A DNA stretch of 64,000 nucleotides from Paraburkholderia bannensis (GCF_014200455.1 NZ_JACHBW010000005.1:1-64000); one strand, 5' to 3'. Shown: positions 27,977 to 37,330, numbered from the stretch's first letter. The notes: generated by a model from the letters alone, not told the origin. Made by a program: numbers and translations.

Positions 27977-28834
27977 ATGGCAAGGATTGTGGGTGGCATC
28001 GGTACATCGCACGTGCCGACGATCGGAATGGCGTACGACAAGGGCAAGCAGAACGAGCCCGCCTGGGCGCCGCTGTTTCAGGGATACGAACCGGTGGCGC
28101 AGTGGCTGGCCGAGCACAAGCCGGATGTGCTGGTGATGTTCTACAACGACCACGCCAACAGCTTCTTCTTCGACTGCTATCCGACCTTTGCGCTGGGCGT
28201 GTCGCCGCAGCATCAATTCGCCGATGAAGGCGCGGGCAAGCGTCCACTGCCCGATATCGCCGGCCACCCGGAACTGGCGATCCATATCGCCGAGCAACTC
28301 GTCAACGACGAGTTCGATCTGACGATCTTCCAGGACAAGCCGCTCGACCACGGCTGCAATTCGCCGCTGTCGCTGATGCTGCCGCACGCCGGCGGCTGGT
28401 CCACGGCGCTGGTGCCGTTCGAAGTCAACGTGCTGCAGTACCCGCTGCCGACGGCCAACCGCTGCTACCGGCTGGGCCAGGCGCTGCGTCGCGCGATCGA
28501 ATCGTTCGAAGAAGATCTGGACGTGGTGGTGGTGGGCACGGGCGGTCTTTCGCATCAGGTGCACGGCGAACGCAGCGGCTTCAACAATACCGAATGGGAT
28601 ATGGAATTTCTCGACATCATCGTCAACGATCCCGAGCGGCTCGCGCAGATGAAGCATGTCGACTATGTGCGCCTGGGTGGAGCGGAGAGCGTGGAAACCA
28701 TCATGTGGCTGGCAATGCGCGGCGCGCTCGCACCGAAGATCAAGGAAGTGCATCGCAACTACTACCTCGCGACCAGCACGGCGATGGCCGTGACGATCTA
28801 TGAGAACGTCGCGGATTCCAAGGAGGGCGCGTAA
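27977..28834 (+). CDS. Class III extradiol dioxygenase, LigB-type subunit (gallate/protocatechuate)
   Basis: A 285-residue catalytic subunit. Fe(II) ligands H12 (GIGTSHVPTIGMAY), H59 (FYNDHANSFFFD) and E240 (GGAESVETIMW), and the catalytic base H193 (GGLSHQVHGE), are all present. The enzyme opens the aromatic ring between C4 and C5. Neighbouring galBCD, and the absence of genes for a CHMS dehydrogenase or PDC hydrolase, favour gallate over protocatechuate as substrate. Pseudomonas GalA fuses this domain with the small subunit; here they are separate genes with a TAATG junction. A longer upstream frame lacks conservation. Confidence 0.9.
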   Translation: MARIVGGIGTSHVPTIGMAYDKGKQNEPAWAPLFQGYEPVAQWLAEHKPDVLVMFYNDHANSFFFDCYPTFALGVSPQHQFADEGAGKRPLPDIAGHPELAIHIAEQLVNDEFDLTIFQDKPLDHGCNSPLSLMLPHAGGWSTALVPFEVNVLQYPLPTANRCYRLGQALRRAIESFEEDLDVVVVGTGGLSHQVHGERSGFNNTEWDMEFLDIIVNDPERLAQMKHVDYVRLGGAESVETIMWLAMRGALAPKIKEVHRNYYLATSTAMAVTIYENVADSKEGA

Positions 28835-29193
28835 TGAATCCGCAACTCGAAGGCGTCGAAGCGCTCACGGGCACCTATCCGTTCGACATCCGCCAGAGCA
28901 TCAAGGCGATGCGTCTGAACCGCTTCTTCTGGATGATGCGTACGCCCGCCGCGCGCGAACTGTGGCTTGCCGACCGCAAAGCCGCCTACGACGCCGCCGC
29001 GCTCACGACCGAGGAGCGCACGCTGGTGGACAACACCGACTGGCTTGGCCTCGTGCAATACGGCGTGTGTTTCTTCGTGCTGGAGAAGTTCGCGCGCGTC
29101 GTGAAGATCACCAATCTGGGCATGTACGCCTGCATGCGCGGCGAAACGCTTGAAGCCTTTCTGAAAACGCGCCGGGTGCCGGATGCGGTTTAA
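28834..29193 (+). CDS. Class III extradiol dioxygenase, LigA-type small subunit
   Basis: A 119-residue helical subunit matching the LigA family: SIKAMRLNRFFWMMRTPAARE, then TEEERT-like LTTEERTLVDNTDWLGLVQYG and CMRGETLEAFLKTRR. It caps the active site of the LigB-type subunit encoded just upstream, and its ATG shares one base with that gene's stop. Together the two equal one GalA/DesB-length polypeptide. Confidence 0.92.
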   Translation: MNPQLEGVEALTGTYPFDIRQSIKAMRLNRFFWMMRTPAARELWLADRKAAYDAAALTTEERTLVDNTDWLGLVQYGVCFFVLEKFARVVKITNLGMYACMRGETLEAFLKTRRVPDAV

Positions 29194-29365
29194 AAGCAGG
29201 CGGTTTACAAGCGCGCGGTACAAAGCGGCCGCAGTTTGATCGCCTGACCAGCGGGCTCGCGCCACTCCGGAACGCCGCGCCCGCCGTTCAAAAAAGCATC
29301 TGCAACAGAACACTCCTGAGCCGACGAAGCACAGGGGCGGGGAAATATTAACTTCGGAGACACGC

Positions 29366-30709
29366 ATGAACTCTGCTGATGCAGTGGATATCAAGGGCTT
29401 TATCGACGCCCGCAGGATGTCGGGCTATCAATGGCTCGTCCTCGCCCTCTGTTTTCTGATCGTGACGCTCGACGGTCTCGACACGGCCGTGATGGGCTTC
29501 GTCGCGCCGGTCGTCATGAAGGAATGGGGCATCGCGCGCGCCGCGTTCGGCCCCGTCATGAGCGCGGCGATGGTGGGTCTTGCGATTGGCGCGCTGGTGG
29601 CGGGACCGTCGGCGGACCGTATTGGCCGCAAGAAGGTGCTGATCGGCTCGGTCGCGTGCTTTGGCTTCTTCAGCCTGTTGTGCGCGTTTGCCAATACGCC
29701 GGGTCAACTGGTGGCGTTGCGCTTTCTCACTGGGCTGGGCCTGGGCGCGGCAATGCCCAATTCAACCACGCTGCTCTCCGAATACGTGCCGTCGAAAAGC
29801 CGTTCGCTGCTGCTCACCATCATGTTCACGGGCTTTAACTTTGGCTCGGGCGCGGGCGGCTTCGTCGCGGCGGCGCTGATTCCGCACTTCGGCTGGCGTG
29901 GCGTGTTTGTCTGCGGCGGCGTGCTGCCGATCCTGTTCGTGCCGGTGCTGCTGGGCCTGCTGCCGGAATCCGCGCGCTTCCTGCTGGTGCGTCGTTTCTC
30001 TGTAGAACGCATCGCGGCCACGCTCTCGCGTGTGACGGGACATCGATTCGATGCCGCCGCGCGCTTTACCTCGCCGGAACCGGCCGTGGCCGCCAAGGCT
30101 CCCGTACGCATGCTGTTCGCCGACGGCTATGCCATGAGCACGCTGATGCTGTGGGTCACGTACTTCATGGGACTGCTGATCATCTATCTGCTGACCGGCT
30201 GGCTGCCGACGCTCATCAAGGACGCCGGTCTGCCGGTCGAGCGCGCAGCGGCGATCACCGGCATGTTCCAGCTGGGCGGCACGGTGGGCGCAATCGCCGT
30301 GGGCTTCGCGATGGATCGTCTCGACCGCAACGCGGTGATTGGCGCGGCCTATCTGCTGGGCGGCGTGTTCATCTTCGCGCTGGGCATGGGGACGCTCAAA
30401 TCCAGCATGCTGAGCGTACTGGTGGCTTGCGCGGGCTTCTTCATGAGCGGCGCGCAAACGGGCCTCAACGCGCTCGCGCCGACCTGCTACCCGACCCGAG
30501 CCCGTGCTACTGGCGTGAGCTGGATGCTGGGCTTTGGACGCCTGGGCGGCATCCTCGGCTCGTTTGTGGGCGGCCTGCTGCTGTCGCTGGGCTTCAGCTT
30601 CTCGACGGTGTTCTCGGTGCTGGCCGTGCCCGCGCTCGTAGCCGCTGCCGCGATCCTGCTCAATCGCCTCGCACTGCGCTTCATTACCGCGCCGGTCGCC
30701 GACGCTTGA
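29366..30709 (+). CDS. Aromatic acid:H+ symporter (MFS, AAHS family), probable gallate transporter
   Basis: A 447-residue, 12-helix major facilitator. The AAHS motif DGLDTAVMGF lies in helix 1 and GPSADRIGRKK in the loop between helices 2 and 3; RARATG near helix 11 is also typical. GGAG precedes the start. The position directly after the dioxygenase genes suggests uptake of gallate or a related hydroxybenzoate, equivalent to GalT, but PcaK-like substrates are possible. Confidence 0.88.
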   Translation: MNSADAVDIKGFIDARRMSGYQWLVLALCFLIVTLDGLDTAVMGFVAPVVMKEWGIARAAFGPVMSAAMVGLAIGALVAGPSADRIGRKKVLIGSVACFGFFSLLCAFANTPGQLVALRFLTGLGLGAAMPNSTTLLSEYVPSKSRSLLLTIMFTGFNFGSGAGGFVAAALIPHFGWRGVFVCGGVLPILFVPVLLGLLPESARFLLVRRFSVERIAATLSRVTGHRFDAAARFTSPEPAVAAKAPVRMLFADGYAMSTLMLWVTYFMGLLIIYLLTGWLPTLIKDAGLPVERAAAITGMFQLGGTVGAIAVGFAMDRLDRNAVIGAAYLLGGVFIFALGMGTLKSSMLSVLVACAGFFMSGAQTGLNALAPTCYPTRARATGVSWMLGFGRLGGILGSFVGGLLLSLGFSFSTVFSVLAVPALVAAAAILLNRLALRFITAPVADA

Positions 30710-30794
30710 TAAGTGGGGCGCGGCGACGCGCGCCCCACACAATCGACTCAAACCAATAACACAATCGAAATCGATAAACAGGAGACTTTTTAGA

Positions 30795-31898
30795 ATGACG
30801 AAAAATAAGCACTACAAAAAGATCGCAGCGGCGCTGGCGGGGGCGATCTGTGCAGGCCCGGCGCTTGCACAAAGCAGCGTGACGCTGTACGGGATCATGG
30901 ATACGGGCATCACCTATGTGAGCAATCAGGGCGGCCATAGCAATGTGAAGATGGACGATGGCGTGAACGGCCCGAACCTCTGGGGCATCACCGGCACGGA
31001 AGACCTGGGCGGCGGCAGCAAGGCGTTCTTCCAGCTCGTCAACCAGTTTCAGATCGACAACGGCAGCTTCATGCCGAACAAGAGCCTGTTCAGCCGCACC
31101 TCGATCGTCGGCCTGAGCAACCCGTTGTACGGCAAGCTGTCGCTGGGTAACCAGTACGATTTCATGACGGATTCGCTCTACTTCGCGGGCGATGATCCGG
31201 CTGAACTCTCGGGCCACTTCTACGACTTCCGCGCGGGGCCGTTCGACAAGCTCGCGCTGCCCGGCAACGCCACTGGCGCATTCGACTGGGACCGCATGGC
31301 GGGCGAAACGGTCAATAACTCGGTGAAATACGTATCGCCGACATTTGGCGGATTCAGCGCGGGCGCGATGTACAGCTTCGGCAATGTGGCGGGTTCGATC
31401 GGCACCGGCAATGGTTCGAGTTTTGCGCTCAACTACGCGCATGAGAACTTTGGCATGAATGCGGCGTACACCAATCTCAAGTACGTGGTGACCGGCGAAG
31501 GCGACGTGAGCGTGCGTAACTGGGGTATCGGCGCGCATTACAAGTTCGGCGGCTGGATCACCAACGCGCTCTTCACCACGGTGCATAACTCGTATAACGG
31601 CGGCTCGGTGTACGAGGGGTCGGTCGGCGCGCACTACTACTTCACGCCGACGCTGAGCGCGGGTGCCTCGTATATGTACATGAAGGGTAATGACGTGGTC
31701 GATAACAACCATGCGCATCAGGTGGCGGCGATTGTCGATTACGCTTTGTCGAAGCGCACCAGCGTGTATGTGCTTGGCGTGTATCAGCGCGCAAGTTCGG
31801 GCGGCTATGCGCAGATCAACGGCATGAACAGCTCTGACGGCGCATCGAGCGGCCAGACCCAGGCCGTCGCGCGCGCGGGTCTGCATACGAAGTTCTGA
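30795..31898 (+). CDS. Gram-negative outer-membrane porin (Burkholderiaceae type)
   Basis: A 367-residue general porin: signal peptide (IAAALAGAICAGPALAQ), then SSVTLYGIMDTGITYVSN, loop 3 region, and a closing strand ending AVARAGLHTKF with terminal Phe. A GGAGA lies eight bases before the ATG. Following the AAHS transporter, it probably supplies outer-membrane entry for the aromatic substrate, a role analogous to GalP. Confidence 0.93.
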   Translation: MTKNKHYKKIAAALAGAICAGPALAQSSVTLYGIMDTGITYVSNQGGHSNVKMDDGVNGPNLWGITGTEDLGGGSKAFFQLVNQFQIDNGSFMPNKSLFSRTSIVGLSNPLYGKLSLGNQYDFMTDSLYFAGDDPAELSGHFYDFRAGPFDKLALPGNATGAFDWDRMAGETVNNSVKYVSPTFGGFSAGAMYSFGNVAGSIGTGNGSSFALNYAHENFGMNAAYTNLKYVVTGEGDVSVRNWGIGAHYKFGGWITNALFTTVHNSYNGGSVYEGSVGAHYYFTPTLSAGASYMYMKGNDVVDNNHAHQVAAIVDYALSKRTSVYVLGVYQRASSGGYAQINGMNSSDGASSGQTQAVARAGLHTKF

Positions 31899-32099
31899 TC
31901 GATCAGGACATGCTCTGGACGCGGTGCGGGTGAATGGTCGCCCGCGCCGCGTTCTGCTTTTCGGGCGCGGGTTTCGTGCTGCGTGCAGACGATTGCGCGA
32001 TCGAACCGCGATGCGTGATAACGTGGCGTGCGCGCCCGCTACGGCGAAGGCGCATTCCCCCGACGCATCATCGAATCAACGAAGAGCAAGGAGCAGAAC

Positions 32100-32393
32100 G
32101 TGGTCTACGAAATGGCACACATCACGGTGTTGGCTGGCAAGAACGCCGAATTCGAAGCGGGCGTCACCCAGGCGCTGCCGCTTTTCCATCGCGCGCGCGG
32201 CTGCCGCGCCGTCGAACTGCAACGCGGCGTGGAAGAGCCGAACCAGTACGTGCTGGTCGTGCAGTGGGAGACCATCGAAGATCATATGGTCCACTTCCGC
32301 GAATCCGATGACTTCCAGGAATGGCGCCGTCTGGTTGGCCCGTACTTCGAAAAGCCGCCAGTGGTGGGGCATACGGAAGTGGTGGTGAAGTAA
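32100..32393 (+). CDS. ABM-fold (antibiotic biosynthesis monooxygenase-like) protein
   Basis: A 97-residue single ferredoxin-like ABM domain: ITVLAGKNAEFEAGV, GCRAVELQRGVEEPNQYVLV, WETIEDHMVHFRES. I selected GTG 32100 because AAGGAG (32088-32093) is six bases upstream; longer upstream frames lack conserved sequence. ABM proteins include quinol oxygenases and small aromatic-modifying enzymes, so a role at the gallate cluster's margin is plausible but unproven. Confidence 0.75.
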   Translation: MVYEMAHITVLAGKNAEFEAGVTQALPLFHRARGCRAVELQRGVEEPNQYVLVVQWETIEDHMVHFRESDDFQEWRRLVGPYFEKPPVVGHTEVVVK

Positions 32394-32412
32394 GCGGGAG
32401 TTTGCTCGAAAT

Positions 32413-32463
32413 ATTCCGCCCTGTTTGCGCCGGTTAGTGGCGAAAACAGGGCGGAATTTTTTT
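32413..32463 (+). terminator. Strong intrinsic terminator after the ABM gene
   Basis: A 14-bp stem (ATTCCGCCCTGTTT at 32413-32426 with its complement at 32444-32457), extended by CGCC/GGCG, is followed by a run of seven T. It closes the forward gallate transcription unit. Confidence 0.93.
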
Positions 32464-32665
32464 GTTAGTCGCGTTTGTGCAAAGCTCCTTGAGCCGATTG
32501 AAGTTTGTTGATGTGCGTCGCAGACATGCGGATGACGTTGGTGTTCTTATATGGGGTGGGCATTTACAGATATGCCCCTTAGAAAACGATGTACACACGT
32601 GGATTTACATGATGCGAACAAGCGCCTATAGTGGTTTCAACATGCCTCCAGTGATGGACCTCACT

Positions 32666-32902
32666 ATGCACACCACGCGCGTCTTCAAGAACGGCAATTC
32701 TCAGGCTGTCAGAATCCCTGCCGAACTGGCATACGAGCGCAGCGACATTGAAGTCGAGATCGAACGCGTCGGAGATGAAATTCGCATTCGTCCGGCGCGG
32801 CGGTCGCTAGGCGGCGTGCTCAAGAAATTCGCGAGATTCGGGCCGGATTTCATGGCCGAAGGGCGGGGAGAGCAGGACCAGGCTGATCGCGAGGTGCTGT
32901 GA
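32666..32902 (+). CDS. vapB: Antitoxin VapB (SpoVT/AbrB fold)
   Basis: A 78-residue antitoxin. The N-terminus MHTTRVFKNGNSQAVRIPAE is the swapped-hairpin DNA-binding motif of VapB/MazE proteins. The acidic C-terminal part (FMAEGRGEQDQADREVL) should wrap the toxin. An in-frame ATG at 32654 is an alternative start, and neither has a strong ribosome site. The stop overlaps the toxin start as TGATG, as is usual for vapBC. Confidence 0.9.
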   Translation: MHTTRVFKNGNSQAVRIPAELAYERSDIEVEIERVGDEIRIRPARRSLGGVLKKFARFGPDFMAEGRGEQDQADREVL

Positions 32903-33303
32903 TGCCGCGGTTCATGCTCGACACCAACATGTGTATCTACCTGATGAAGAACCAGCCCGAGCAGGTCGCAAGGCGCTTCGCGCAATGCTACGTGGGCGAC
33001 GTGGTGATGTCGGCAATTACGTTTGCGGAACTGGAATATGGCGTCGCGATGTCTGCTAACCGAGCCCGCGAGAGGCGTAACCTGGCGGCTTTGATCGAGG
33101 AAATCCCGGTCGCATCTTTTGACTCGGCTGCGGCCGTGGCCTATGGGCCGATCCGGGAAGCCACGCGCGAGCGCAAGAAGGATCATCTGGACAAGCTGAT
33201 TGCCGCGCATTCGGTCGCGCTCGACACCGTGCTGGTGACCAGCAACGAACGCGACTTCGAACAGTATCCCAACGTGAAACTGGCCAACTGGCTCAACGAC
33301 TGA
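32902..33303 (+). CDS. vapC: Toxin VapC (PIN-domain ribonuclease)
   Basis: A 133-residue PIN nuclease. The four acidic metal-site residues are D7 (FMLDTN), E43 (ITFAELEYG), D97 (KKDHLDKLI) and D118 (TSNERDFEQY). It probably cleaves a tRNA or rRNA when freed from VapB. A GTG one codon earlier (32899) could also start it. Its last 11 bases overlap the end of nasS on the other strand. Confidence 0.92.
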   Translation: MPRFMLDTNMCIYLMKNQPEQVARRFAQCYVGDVVMSAITFAELEYGVAMSANRARERRNLAALIEEIPVASFDSAAAVAYGPIREATRERKKDHLDKLIAAHSVALDTVLVTSNERDFEQYPNVKLANWLND

Positions 33304-34462
33304 CGGGCGCCTTGATCTCAAACCCCTCCACATACGCCGCCGCATTCTCCCCATCCCATACCCTTGCATCGATGAAGCGCGGCAAGCGTGCGGCAGCCGG
33401 CACTGGCACGCCCACCCCAATCGCCGCAGCCGCCTGCCGATACAGCGCCGTCTGATTCAGCGCCGCGGCAATCTCCCGATAGTCGTCTCGCCGCGCCATC
33501 ATGCCCCAGCGCTCGAACTGCGTGAGAAACCAGACGCCCTCCGATTCCAGCGGATAATTCACCGCGCCGTTCTCAAAGAACTTCATATCGGGTGCGCCCG
33601 CGCCTTCTCCGGCTTCCAGCATGGATGCAATCAGGTCCGCATCCGCGCCCAGCATTTCAGGCCGGGCAAGCCACTGTGCGATCTCCTTGCGATGGCCCGC
33701 GCCATCCAGCCAGCGACACGCTTCCAGCATGGCTTGCACCAGCGCGCGTGCGGTATTCGGATAACGCCCGACGAAATCGCGCCGGCAGGCCAGCACTTTC
33801 TCGGGATGATCCGGCCAGATCTCGCCGCTGCGAATCACCGTGCGCCCCATGCCGCGCCGCTGCGCGAGCGCGGGCCAGGGCTCGCCTACGCAAAGGCCGT
33901 CGAGTCGCTCTTCGGCGAGCGCCGCCACCATTTGCGGCGGTGGAATCACCACGCTTTCGATATCGCGCAGGGGATGCACGCCCTGCGCGGCGAGCCAGTA
34001 ATACAGCCACATCGCGTGCGTGCCCGTCGGGAAGGTCTGCGCGAATACCGGCTTGCGCCCGAGCGTCGCGAGTGCGCGCGGCAGGGTGCCGTGCTGCGCT
34101 AGCGCGTCAGCGAGCCGGTTCGACAACGAGATAGCCTGGCCGTTGCGGTTGAGCACCATCAGCACTGCCATATCCGTCTGCGGACCGCCGATGCCAAGCT
34201 GCACGCCGTACACCAGTCCGTAAAGCGAATGCGCCGCGTCCAGCTCGCCCGAGAGGAGCTTGTCGCGCAGCGCGGCCCAGGAGGGCTGGCGCGACAGTTC
34301 GAGCGTAAGCCCGTGCGCGTGGCCGAACTCCAGCAGCTTCGCGGCGACCACTGGCGCGGCGTCGGCGAGAGGCACGAAGCCGATCTTCAGATGGGTTTTT
34401 TCGAGCGGCGCCGCCGGGCGCGTGGATGGGTTCATGACAGTCAACGCTTCAGTTCTGGGCAT
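33293..34462 (-). CDS. nasS: Nitrate/nitrite sensor NasS (NrtA/CmpA-like, cytoplasmic)
   Basis: A 389-residue periplasmic-binding-protein-like sensor without any signal peptide, beginning near LKIGFVPLADAAPVVAAKLLEFG, the standard NrtA/CmpA fold. Lack of an export signal and the adjacent ANTAR gene identify it as NasS, which holds NasT inactive until nitrate or nitrite binds. The start may be 34462 or the internal ATG at 34435. Its 3' end overlaps vapC. Confidence 0.88.
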   Translation of the reverse strand: MPRTEALTVMNPSTRPAAPLEKTHLKIGFVPLADAAPVVAAKLLEFGHAHGLTLELSRQPSWAALRDKLLSGELDAAHSLYGLVYGVQLGIGGPQTDMAVLMVLNRNGQAISLSNRLADALAQHGTLPRALATLGRKPVFAQTFPTGTHAMWLYYWLAAQGVHPLRDIESVVIPPPQMVAALAEERLDGLCVGEPWPALAQRRGMGRTVIRSGEIWPDHPEKVLACRRDFVGRYPNTARALVQAMLEACRWLDGAGHRKEIAQWLARPEMLGADADLIASMLEAGEGAGAPDMKFFENGAVNYPLESEGVWFLTQFERWGMMARRDDYREIAAALNQTALYRQAAAAIGVGVPVPAAARLPRFIDARVWDGENAAAYVEGFEIKAPVSR

Positions 34463-34468
34463 TCCTCG

Positions 34469-35044
34469 TCAATCGCCGGACACAGCGGCCGCGACGATCT
34501 GGCGGGCGGCTTCGGCGAGCTTGACGCTCTGGTTCATCGCGCGCTTGCGCAGCATGGCGTAGGCGGCGGGCTCGGTCATCTTCTGCTGTTCCATCAGGAG
34601 GCGTTTGGCGCGGTCGATCAGCTTGCGCTCGGCGAGTTCGTTCTCGGCGTGCGTGAGGCGTTCGCGCAACTGCGCTTCCTGCGCAAAGCGTGCGAGCGCG
34701 ACTTCGAGAATGGGCGCGATGCGCTCGCCCGCAAGGCCCTCGACGAGATACGCCGTGACGCCCGCATTGACGGCCGAGCGGATCAACTGCTGGTTGGCGT
34801 CGTTGCTGAACATCAGCACAGGGCGCGGCGCCGTGGCGTTCATCACGGCGAGCTGCTCGAGCGTGTCGCGCGAAGGCGATTCGGTGTCGATGATGATGAC
34901 GTCGGGCCGCTCGCGCTCCACGACGCGATGGAGCGCCTGCGGCGTGGCGGGCTCGGCGAGCATGTCGTAGCCGAGCCGCGCGAGCGCGTCACGCAGATCG
35001 CCGATGGGCTTGTCGGTGTCGGTTACGAGCAGGACGCGCAGCAT
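34469..35044 (-). CDS. nasT: ANTAR-domain antiterminator NasT
   Basis: A 191-residue response-regulator-like protein. The receiver (MLRVLLVTDTDKPIGDL, IIIDTESP) is followed by a C-terminal ANTAR RNA-binding domain (ERKLIDRAKRLLMEQQKMTEPAAYAMLRKRAM). NasT binds paired hairpins in nitrate-assimilation leader RNAs and prevents termination. The nas structural genes it would control are not in this window. Confidence 0.92.
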   Translation of the reverse strand: MLRVLLVTDTDKPIGDLRDALARLGYDMLAEPATPQALHRVVERERPDVIIIDTESPSRDTLEQLAVMNATAPRPVLMFSNDANQQLIRSAVNAGVTAYLVEGLAGERIAPILEVALARFAQEAQLRERLTHAENELAERKLIDRAKRLLMEQQKMTEPAAYAMLRKRAMNQSVKLAEAARQIVAAAVSGD

Positions 35045-35531
35045 GGTGTTTCGTGGCTCGATGGCATTTGAGGCTTCTCGTGTTGGGCGAGCCTCGCGTG
35101 TCGAACTGCATTGCCCGACTGAACTGGATTTCGGCGCGTGGGGAGCGTCGGATTCGATGCGCCGCGTCTTTGCAGCGCACATTCTTTTCAGCAAAGTGCG
35201 TGCCAGTTTGTGCGGTGCACGAGATGAGGGCCGAGGAGGCGCGGCTGCGGCGCGGCGCAGGCGATCGAGGGCGCTGTGATGCACCGCAGCAGTGCAAGCG
35301 GCACCCCTTGGCACTCGATTGGCGCGGCCCTCGCTTCTCTTATCGCAACTAACCGCCAAGTCCGCGCTACCCACTCAGGCAGAGTAAGGCGACTGGTTTG
35401 GGTTGGGCAGTGCGCGCGATGTCAGGACAGGCAAGATGACGGCGCGCAAGCCCGGCCTTGCCGATTGCGCCCGCGCTCAACCCGCGCTCAAACTGGACTC
35501 AGCCTGGACCGAGCCTGGACTTAGCCCGGAC
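35045..35531. other. Intergenic region between nasT and the ClC gene
   Basis: About 490 bases with no supportable gene. The promoter of nasT should lie at the left end. The right end holds an 11-bp tandem repeat that runs into the 3' end of the ClC gene. Confidence 0.5.
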
Positions 35532-35536
35532 TCAAC
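35493..35536. repeat. Four imperfect tandem copies of an 11-bp unit
   Basis: CTGGACTCAGC, CTGGACCGAGC, CTGGACTTAGC and CCGGACTCAAC follow one another exactly. The last copy covers the stop codon of the ClC gene (35532-35534). Two copies of CCCGCGCTCAA precede it. Confidence 0.75.
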
Positions 35537-37325
35537 CTGCCCGACGCACGGGCGGATAACGTCGCTTGCCCTTGCTCACGCCGATGCGCCGGAAGCGCTC
35601 GCGTTTGGTCTCTTCCTCGAAGTGCGCGAGCGACAGCTTCACCAGATCGCTGCGCGAGACGATGCCCACGAGTTGCATGGTTTCGCGCGCACTCACTACC
35701 GGCAGGCGTTCGAGCCCATGTACGGCGAGACGCGCGGCGATCTGCCGGCAAGTCTCTTCGGGCAAGGCGACATCGGCGCAGCGCCCGGCAAACAGCGAGC
35801 CAATCGGCTGATCGAGCGCATCGTCCCCGCGCACCGCTTCGAGCATCGCGCGATCGGCCACGCCAAGCACGCGAGCGTCGCGCAGCACCGGCCACGCGCG
35901 GCGCTGCTGCGTCGCGCCGAAGTAACGCGACTTCGCCTCGCGCACGCTCATGCTGGCATCGATCGTATCGACCTGGCGCGTCATCACTTCATCGACGTAG
36001 TGACGCTCCAGCGGATCGACGCCGTATTCGCGATAGATGTGATAGCCGCGCCGCGCGATCTTCTCGGTCATGATCGAGCGCTTCATGACCACCGTGGCGA
36101 AGCCGTGCGCAACCAGCGTCGCCGCGAGCAGCGGCAGCAGCGCGTTGGCGTCGTGCGTGAGTCCGAAGGCGAACACGATGGCCGTGAGCGGCGCGCCCAG
36201 CGTTGCGCCGAGCGTGGCGGCCATGCACACCAGCGGCCACAGCGCGGGATCGCCGCCAGGCAGCAGATGGCCCAGCACGCTCCCCAGGCCCGCACCCAGC
36301 ATCAGCAAGGGCGCAAGTACGCCGCCCGACGTGCCCGAACCCAGCGCGATCACCCAGATCACCGCCTTCACCGCAAGAATCGCGATAGCGGCTTGCAGCG
36401 AGATGTTTTGATGCAGCAGATCGCCGATCACGTCATAGCCCACGCCCAGCGCGCGAGGCTCGATAAAGCCGCCGATACCCACCGCAAGACCGCCGATGGC
36501 AGGCCACCACGACCAGTGCAACGGCAGGCGCTTGAACAGGTCCTCGACCTTGTAAAGCGAGGCCGACAGCCCCGCCGCCAGCATGCCCGAGAGCAGCCCC
36601 GCGATCACGCACGAGCCGAGCGCCAGCGCGTGGGGCGGCGGCGTCTGCATCGCGAACAACGGTTCGGCGCCGAACACCAATGCGCGCGCGAAGCCCGCCA
36701 CCGCGCATGCCAGCGCCACCGGCAGGAAGCTGCGCGGACGCCATTCGAACAGCAGCAATTCGACCGCGAGCAGCACGGCGGCGACCGGTGTGCCAAACAC
36801 GGCGGTCATGCCCGCCGCAGCGCCTGCTACGAGCAAGGTCTTGCGTTCGGCGGCGCTGAGGCGCACGCATTGCGCGAGCAGCGAGCCCAGCGCGCCACCC
36901 GTCATGATGATCGGCCCTTCCGCGCCGAAGGGGCCGCCGCTGCCGATCACGATGCCCGACGACAACGGCTTGAGCACCGCCACCTTCGGGGACATCCGGC
37001 TCTTGCCAAACAGGATCGCCTCGATGGCTTCGGGAATGCCGTGGCCGCGAATCTTTTCCGAGCCGAAGCGCGCCATCATGCCGACGATCAACCCACCCGC
37101 CACCGGCACGCCGATCACCCATGCGCCCAGCGTATTGAGCGCAGGCGAATGATCGGCGAACGAGAAACGGCCGTAGAAAAACAGGTTCGTGAACCAGTGG
37201 ATCAGGTTCAGAAGCACGAACGCGGCCAGCGTGGCCAGTACGCCGATCACGGCGGCGAGTGCGCTGATGCCGGGCAGGCGGGCGTTGGCCGAAAAATCGC
37301 GCTTGTGGGAATCGCCGGGATGCAT
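35532..37325 (-). CDS. ClC chloride channel/transporter with C-terminal CBS domains
   Basis: A 597-residue membrane protein of the ClC family. Landmarks are GHGIPEAIEAILFG, the anion-site loop GSGGPFGAEGP with the gating Glu, and GSGTSGGVLAP; GKxGP and the usual GxFxP are changed, as in several bacterial ClC subgroups. Two CBS motifs follow residue 430 (YVDEVMTRQVDTID and LERLPVVSARE), likely ligand-sensing. It overlaps no neighbour; a MarR gene lies six bases upstream and may share the transcript. Confidence 0.92.
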   Translation of the reverse strand: MHPGDSHKRDFSANARLPGISALAAVIGVLATLAAFVLLNLIHWFTNLFFYGRFSFADHSPALNTLGAWVIGVPVAGGLIVGMMARFGSEKIRGHGIPEAIEAILFGKSRMSPKVAVLKPLSSGIVIGSGGPFGAEGPIIMTGGALGSLLAQCVRLSAAERKTLLVAGAAAGMTAVFGTPVAAVLLAVELLLFEWRPRSFLPVALACAVAGFARALVFGAEPLFAMQTPPPHALALGSCVIAGLLSGMLAAGLSASLYKVEDLFKRLPLHWSWWPAIGGLAVGIGGFIEPRALGVGYDVIGDLLHQNISLQAAIAILAVKAVIWVIALGSGTSGGVLAPLLMLGAGLGSVLGHLLPGGDPALWPLVCMAATLGATLGAPLTAIVFAFGLTHDANALLPLLAATLVAHGFATVVMKRSIMTEKIARRGYHIYREYGVDPLERHYVDEVMTRQVDTIDASMSVREAKSRYFGATQQRRAWPVLRDARVLGVADRAMLEAVRGDDALDQPIGSLFAGRCADVALPEETCRQIAARLAVHGLERLPVVSARETMQLVGIVSRSDLVKLSLAHFEEETKRERFRRIGVSKGKRRYPPVRRAG

Positions 37326-37330
37326 GGTCG

